A stretch of 64,000 nt of DNA from Maratus speciosus (taxonomy: Eukaryota > Arthropoda > Arachnida > Araneae > Salticidae). Positions 59,845-64,000 of the stretch are shown piece by piece; position 1 is the stretch's first letter; each line of letters starts with the position of its first letter. The stretch is from positions 321,466,283 to 321,530,282 of the forward strand of contig OZ010791.1 of the NCBI GenBank assembly GCA_963932465.1, read 5' to 3'. The position numbers and the translations under genes were made by a program. The notes below the pieces were generated by a model, which saw only the letters and a program-made list of their open reading frames with translations, was not told where the DNA came from and made no database searches.

Positions 59845-60882
59845 TTACTGGTCCCTCAGATGCAGTGTGCATTTCCTGGGTGGATTCCTTCGGGATGCTT
59901 TCTGGTGCCTAAAATCCTCTATGGCTCTCGTGTTTTGTGGTCCTTTCGTAAATATTTGCTGGCTGGGCGTCTGATGTTTCCCGGGTCTGCCTCTAGGACG
60001 AATAAAGCCTTTAGAAGATCCACCATCATCTTGCGTGTAAGGACACAAAGCTGATATATGGTAATTTCCTAAGGGAGAAAAGGGGTTTTCTTTAGTGGCA
60101 GTGGTATAAAAAGTAGGAGATCTTTGATTTCCATAGTACCCATTATCATGTCTGTAACCTCCAGACCTATAATCCAATTTGTAATTATCCTGATCATCAG
60201 TTCCAAGATAATTTTCATATCTCTTTTCGAATTTGCAAGACGAATCTGCAGTTCGCCGTGCACCATACCTGTGTGATGGTTGGGAATTTCTTTGCTCCTG
60301 ATAGCTACCTCTACCTGATCGTCGGCCATCATAATTATAATTATTTCGAGCATGATAATAGCCTCTATTTTTGTAGCTAGGAGAAAAATTTGGATTATAC
60401 TTTACTTTTGAAGTAAGTGAAGCACTTTCTAGCGTTTCAGATGCATCATTATGTTCAACCATATCCGATGAACTAATCACCAAACCTTCACTTTCTGTCA
60501 TATCTTGAGATATTAAAGAATCTTTAGTCTCAAAATTTTGAGGAATCTCTGATTCATCTTGGTAAGAATTCTCTGAACCAGGTTTCTCATAATTATTTTT
60601 ATTGTAATTTCCATGGTTAAATGACTGTTTAACATATTTTTGACCATATCTATTATTGCTTCTGTTAACAATTGGTCTATTAAAATTTCTGTTCTTACCC
60701 CTATAATCGAAATTCCTACGGCAATCTTTTACATAGCCTTTTCTATCATGTGCAGGACTATCAATTTCATCAGATAAAATTATGCCCATCCGTGATCCTG
60801 TATCAATATAATGTTTAACTTTAGGTGTAGTCTCTTCCCCTAGTTGGAAGCTACTAGTAAATTTTTCAAGCAGTTCATTCAA
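59845..60882 (-). CDS. Second ORF: Pol N-terminal stub fused to Asn/Tyr/Arg/Gly-rich protein with AT-hook
   Basis: 345 codons, in the same frame as Gag-protease but after its TGA stop. Residues 1-30 (LNELLEKF region, VKHYIDTGS) match the segment that precedes reverse transcriptase in Gypsy Pol. The catalytic polymerase then fails to appear. Residues about 50-250 are low-complexity and probably disordered, with many RG, NY and YG pairs (DYRGKNRNFNRP, DGRRSGRGSYQEQ, DYRSGGYRHDNGYYG) and an acidic Ser/Glu block near 105-155. A PRGRP AT-hook lies at 296-300. The basic tail RKCTLHLRDQ ends just before the polypurine tract, where Pol normally ends. Translation would need its own ATG or readthrough of TGA. 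The middle may be element-derived or captured; no homologue is claimed. Confidence 0.75.
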   Translation of the reverse strand: MNELLEKFTSSFQLGEETTPKVKHYIDTGSRMGIILSDEIDSPAHDRKGYVKDCRRNFDYRGKNRNFNRPIVNRSNNRYGQKYVKQSFNHGNYNKNNYEKPGSENSYQDESEIPQNFETKDSLISQDMTESEGLVISSSDMVEHNDASETLESASLTSKVKYNPNFSPSYKNRGYYHARNNYNYDGRRSGRGSYQEQRNSQPSHRYGARRTADSSCKFEKRYENYLGTDDQDNYKLDYRSGGYRHDNGYYGNQRSPTFYTTATKENPFSPLGNYHISALCPYTQDDGGSSKGFIRPRGRPGKHQTPSQQIFTKGPQNTRAIEDFRHQKASRRNPPRKCTLHLRDQ

Positions 60883-60915
60883 CCTAACTTGTTGCTCTGA
60901 AGTGAGATGTCTACC

Positions 60916-62508
60916 TCAATCTTCTCTAAGAAAAACGGTGTCTAATTCAACGGATTTTATCGCTAATTCACTGGGAGGCCTATGTGTATCTTCAGCGAAT
61001 CTATATTTCCACCTACATCTATCAGCAAAGAACCATTCTTGATTTACTACATCCAAAACAATTTTTGCTTTGCGTAAAAAATCGATTCCTAAAATTGTAC
61101 GATTATTTCTGGCATTCGGCAGAGCATAAAGTGTTGTTTTAATGTCGCGACCTTCAATTTTAACATGAACTTCTGTTTTATAAACTTCGGTAGTGTTTTG
61201 AAGCCCATCCGCTAAGACTACGATCATTTGAGTTTTTTCAAACTTCACACCTTGGTCTTTTAATAAAGAATACAAACCTTCACCCGCAACGCAATTTGTT
61301 GCGCCAGTGTCAGCACAAGCTGTGCCAGAGAGACCATTTATGCTTATTTTTACCAATAATGTTGGTGATGTTTGCATATTACATGTACAAAATTCTAGTG
61401 ACTGAAAGTGCACCGATACATTTTTCGGAGAACAGGTTGGACACTTGGATTTAATAACTCCCTGGTTTCCACAACCATAGCAACTTAACATTGGTCGATT
61501 TAAATTTGAAGGGTAATTAATTTTATTTCTCTTGGACTCTTTTTGATTGCCAATTTTACCAAAATCATTTCTTTTAAAATCTAAAGGCGTTTTTTCAAAG
61601 CGATTAGAATTCTCGACCTCACTGATTTTATTTGATCTCTTTATTTCTACTTTGTATGACCTCAAATTATCATATAAATCTAACTTTTCAGCTAATTCAA
61701 CAGGATCTGTTAAATTCTCCCATTGATCTAAATAATGTTCTTTACAATCAGGGGAAACCTTTTTCTTTAATTGGTCAGCAATAATTAATTTCGATAATTT
61801 TTCAAAGGAATTTATATTTATTTCAGATAGCCATCCCTCAAAATAGCTTCTAATTTCAAAATAATATTCTTTCCAGCTAATATCGGTTCGCTTTGGATGT
61901 CGACTAAACAAAACTCTAAACCTTTCTGCAGTTAACTTGAACCTCTGCAACAATATATCTTTAATATAAGAATAATCCTCAAATTTTTCTTCCGGTTCAC
62001 ACGCTATTAATTTACCGATTTCATTCGGAAGGTCTCCAATTAAATACGTGATCCACAGTTCTTTAGAAACCTTTAAAAGTTTCATTTGCCTCTCAAAAGT
62101 TATTAAAAATAAATTCATATCATCCTTTTCAGGATTGAAATCGGGTAAAACCTTTTTCAAGTCAACGCGTATTGAAGAAGTTTCTAGAGGGTTGCTTGTA
62201 TTTGCAACAACATCTCTTGTTCCTGCTTCTAACCTGAGCTTCTGTAGCTCAAATTCTCTTTCTTCGGCTAAACGTTTCTCTTCCTCAAGAGTCTTTCTTT
62301 CTTCTACGATATTTTCATAAATTCCCTGTACAAAATCTATGTTATCTTTAAATGCCTCACTATTTACAATTTTATCACGTAATTCGAGGACTTTATCATC
62401 GCTACTTACTTCTACTTTTAATTCTGAAGCTAATGTGATTAAATCAATTTTCTTACCCTTTGAAAGAAACGCCATCATTTGAACTAAATATGTTTTAGCT
62501 AACTTCAA
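60916..62508 (-). CDS. gag-pro: Gag-protease polyprotein of the Gypsy-type element
   Basis: 530 codons, uninterrupted. M1 is at 62508; M12 (MAFLSKGKK) may be the real start. Residues 67-92 are a Glu/Lys/Arg coiled coil. Residues about 140-280 form a capsid-like region with a SCAN-like pattern (FEGWLSEI, LIIADQL, VELAEKL). Residues 343-359 hold a four-cysteine knuckle, CYGCG...CPTC, lacking the usual histidine. The retropepsin follows: active site ADTGATN (Asp400), LADG at 432-435, ILGIDFL at 472-478. Known roles of the families: particle assembly, RNA binding and polyprotein cleavage. It ends with TGA at 60916-60918, in frame with the downstream ORF. The intact frame and identical LTRs point to recent activity. 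Confidence 0.93.
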   Translation of the reverse strand: MKLAKTYLVQMMAFLSKGKKIDLITLASELKVEVSSDDKVLELRDKIVNSEAFKDNIDFVQGIYENIVEERKTLEEEKRLAEEREFELQKLRLEAGTRDVVANTSNPLETSSIRVDLKKVLPDFNPEKDDMNLFLITFERQMKLLKVSKELWITYLIGDLPNEIGKLIACEPEEKFEDYSYIKDILLQRFKLTAERFRVLFSRHPKRTDISWKEYYFEIRSYFEGWLSEININSFEKLSKLIIADQLKKKVSPDCKEHYLDQWENLTDPVELAEKLDLYDNLRSYKVEIKRSNKISEVENSNRFEKTPLDFKRNDFGKIGNQKESKRNKINYPSNLNRPMLSCYGCGNQGVIKSKCPTCSPKNVSVHFQSLEFCTCNMQTSPTLLVKISINGLSGTACADTGATNCVAGEGLYSLLKDQGVKFEKTQMIVVLADGLQNTTEVYKTEVHVKIEGRDIKTTLYALPNARNNRTILGIDFLRKAKIVLDVVNQEWFFADRCRWKYRFAEDTHRPPSELAIKSVELDTVFLRED

Positions 62509-63085
62509 ACTTAATTCGTGTTACGAATAACTCTTAGCAAAATACGTAATTTTTAACATATATAGAACATAAATAACATATAATATCTTTCAAAACTCAA
62601 TATAATGACACCAACTATTTGCCTTTTTTTTTTTTTTTTTTTTTTTTTTCTTACACAATAATATCAATCATATAATAATTAAATAATGCCAAGCACTCAT
62701 TTACAATAACAACTTCATAATAAATAGCTCAGTGCAACTATATAAATGTATAAAATAAAGCAAACGATTTTTATTTTTCAAAAATAATTATTAGAATTAT
62801 TTCTCTTATGAATATCTTCATTTAATTCAGATACTAAAATACTTGAAGCTGCAGACGACTTTTCGTATTTCAATTCTAGGAAAATAATATTCAGGCTGAA
62901 TAGAACAATTCCAAAATATTTCGATTCTGGACGAATCAAATACAATTTTCAAAAATCCACAGATTCCGGATGAATCAAAAGTACTTTTGTATAAATTTTT
63001 GTACTTTAGTATCTAAATTTTCTTATTAAAGCAGTTTAACACAATTTAAAATAATACTTATCTTCATATCTTGCTTCTGTTCGTG
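62509..63085 (-). other. Leader between primer binding site and gag
   Basis: About 580 bases of AT-rich untranslated leader. It includes a run of about 30 T on the plus strand (about 62620-62649), that is, an A run in the RNA. No extra ORF recognised. Confidence 0.6.
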
Positions 63086-63103
63086 CCAGACGTTGGGGAG
63101 CCA
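63086..63103 (-). other. Primer binding site candidate
   Basis: The minus strand reads tggctccccaacgtctgg, starting four bases after the end of the 5' LTR. TGG at this position is complementary to a tRNA CCA end. The matching tRNA was not determined. Confidence 0.6.
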
Positions 63104-63107
63104 CTTC

Positions 63108-63407
63108 TGTAACATATTATTCAGAATCCGGGGTGGAAACTATTCTTATGTTACGAAATAAAACTGGATAACTTATCATAGATTAATAAGTTTTAATATT
63201 TACATCCTATTTACATGTTACTATTTACAAAATAACTCAGTTAATTTAAAATACAGCATAGCACAAATGCCTTGTCGGCAACCACCTTGTAAACATTCTT
63301 TTCACTCGTCAAGTCTAATTTACTCAGCTTGTCAGTTCTTTAGAAAGAAAAGAAAAAAAGTAAAAGGAGAGAAAAAATGATGGAGTGTGTATTGTTCGAG
63401 CGTTACA
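63108..63407 (-). repeat. 5' LTR of the Gypsy-type element
   Basis: 300 bp, ends TGTAAC/GTTACA, apparently identical to the other LTR. It should carry the element's promoter; no clear TATA box was assigned. Confidence 0.95.
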
Positions 63408-63559
63408 AAGAGAAATATACCCAAAATTCAAAAATAAATATTCAAAAAGTGATTTCAAAAAAATATTTTGTTCTTTTTTTTCCTTTTCATTGTATTTAAT
63501 TGTTTTCTTAAAAATTTTATCCCGGTGAATATAAAACATTTTTTACTTTTATTATTAGT

Positions 63560-64000
63560 CAAAATCAAATTAATTTTAAAAACTCTCGTCCATGTCACCG
63601 CTCACATGAGCATAGAGCTGGCTGACACACTGGCCAAGAGGCCATCTCACGTCCAAACATAAATCTCGCCAATCTTGTTCCCCCATTCCTGGTTCCCCGC
63701 TTTCTTGAAAGGAACATACTTTCAAACTGGCAACTCTACTGGAAGGTTTCAAGTAAAGGCAGGCACACATATTCCCTAACCCCAAGGTCCCCTATAAATC
63801 TCTTAGCTTTCTCCTCTCCCACATCAGCTTTCCTCTCCGGTCATGGTCCATTCAAGACGTACCTAAACTATTTCAAACGCTCTGGTACAGACCTCTGCGA
63901 GTGTGGGACTTTTGGGCCCCTAGATCATTACTATTTTTTCTGCACACTCACAAAGGCCTGGCACCTTAAGTACCCAAACCTCCGCACAGATACTTATCTC
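63560..64000 (+). pseudogene. Jockey-type LINE, RNase H end and C-terminal zinc motif, truncated by window edge
   Basis: A VHVTAHMSIELADTLAK segment (63583-63633) resembles the last RNase H motif, where a His/Gly-Ile-x-Gly-Asn-x-x-Ala-Asp pattern is expected. After frameshifts and stops, the final frame gives LSGHGPFKTYLNYFKRSGTD, then CECGTFGPLDHYYFFC and TLTKAWHL (about 63833-63982). The Cys-x-Cys, His, Cys arrangement is the typical C-terminal motif of Jockey/R1/I-type ORF2 proteins. The fragment is much less AT-rich than its neighbours and runs off the window. It is an old, inactive copy. Confidence 0.82.

Larger units (their letters stand above)
59526..63407 (-). mobile_element. Young non-autonomous Gypsy-type LTR retrotransposon, 3882 bp
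   Basis: Two 300-bp LTRs (59526-59825, 63108-63407), each starting tgtaac and ending gttaca, bound a 3282-bp interior on the minus strand. AAGA occurs on both sides (59522-59525, 63408-63411), a 4-bp target duplication as in Gypsy elements. A primer-binding-site candidate lies four bases inside the upstream LTR, and a polypurine tract abuts the downstream LTR. The interior encodes Gag-protease (60916-62508) and, in the same frame after one TGA, a 345-codon frame (59845-60882). There is no reverse transcriptase catalytic region, RNase H or integrase, so enzymes must come from another element. The LTRs look identical by eye, implying very recent insertion. Confidence 0.95.

Noticed and set aside
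62048..62320. 90-codon plus-strand frame, and the 94-codon minus-strand frame at 60069-60353
   Set aside because: Shadows of the gag-protease and second ORF frames.

Overview
The window looks like a piece of an AT-rich arthropod genome that is almost all intergenic or intronic. The mobile-element repertoire (piggyBac, pogo, mariner, hAT, Helitron, BEL/Pao, Gypsy, Jockey, a tRNA-derived SINE) and the style of the Gypsy Gag suggest an arachnid, perhaps a spider. That placement is an inference; no host gene in the window settles it. There are no operons or prokaryotic features. No host gene could be named. Three short splice-bounded reading frames are offered as possible host exons. The best is a two-exon, 58-codon minus-strand frame at 56975-57462 with a poly(A) signal.

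Layout. 1-6250: one copy of a dispersed element with ~322-bp internal repeats (419-2261), an inverted fragment of the same family (2700-2884), a degenerate minisatellite (4311-4770) and a GC-rich island of ~155-bp repeats (4771-6250). 8955-9795: a long inverted repeat followed by ~157-bp direct repeats. 12291-16116: a second copy of the 322-bp-repeat element, split by a nearly intact piggyBac element (13035-15398) with TTAA target duplication. Its transposase frame is broken only by two TAG codons. 16482-19330: a non-coding hAT-like element. 21469-22885 and 51097-52521: two copies of a ~1.42-kb foldback element flanked by TA. 24071-24980 and 55611-56345: two copies of an element with ~172-bp internal repeats, the second carrying a tRNA-derived SINE with a 12-bp target duplication. 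33200-36574: a Helitron with a decayed helicase remnant, interrupted by a pogo-like element and by an 863-bp inverted-repeat element. 37172-38135: a decayed BEL/Pao reverse transcriptase. 38155-50790: a dispersed repeat family in which one ~300-bp segment has expanded into a nearly uniform array (41747-43473). 49612-50155: a deleted mariner.

The right end is the most striking part. A field of GAA/TTC palindromes (57548-59450), interrupted by a hAT element, leads into a four-unit heat-shock-element-like site and a TATA box. About 35 bp past the likely start site, a very young Gypsy-type element is inserted (59526-63407). Its two 300-bp LTRs appear identical, it has a 4-bp target duplication, and it keeps an open Gag-protease frame. 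Reverse transcriptase, RNase H and integrase are missing. In their place, after one TGA, is a 345-codon Asn/Tyr/Arg/Gly-rich frame ending in an AT-hook. The window ends in a decayed Jockey-type LINE tail.
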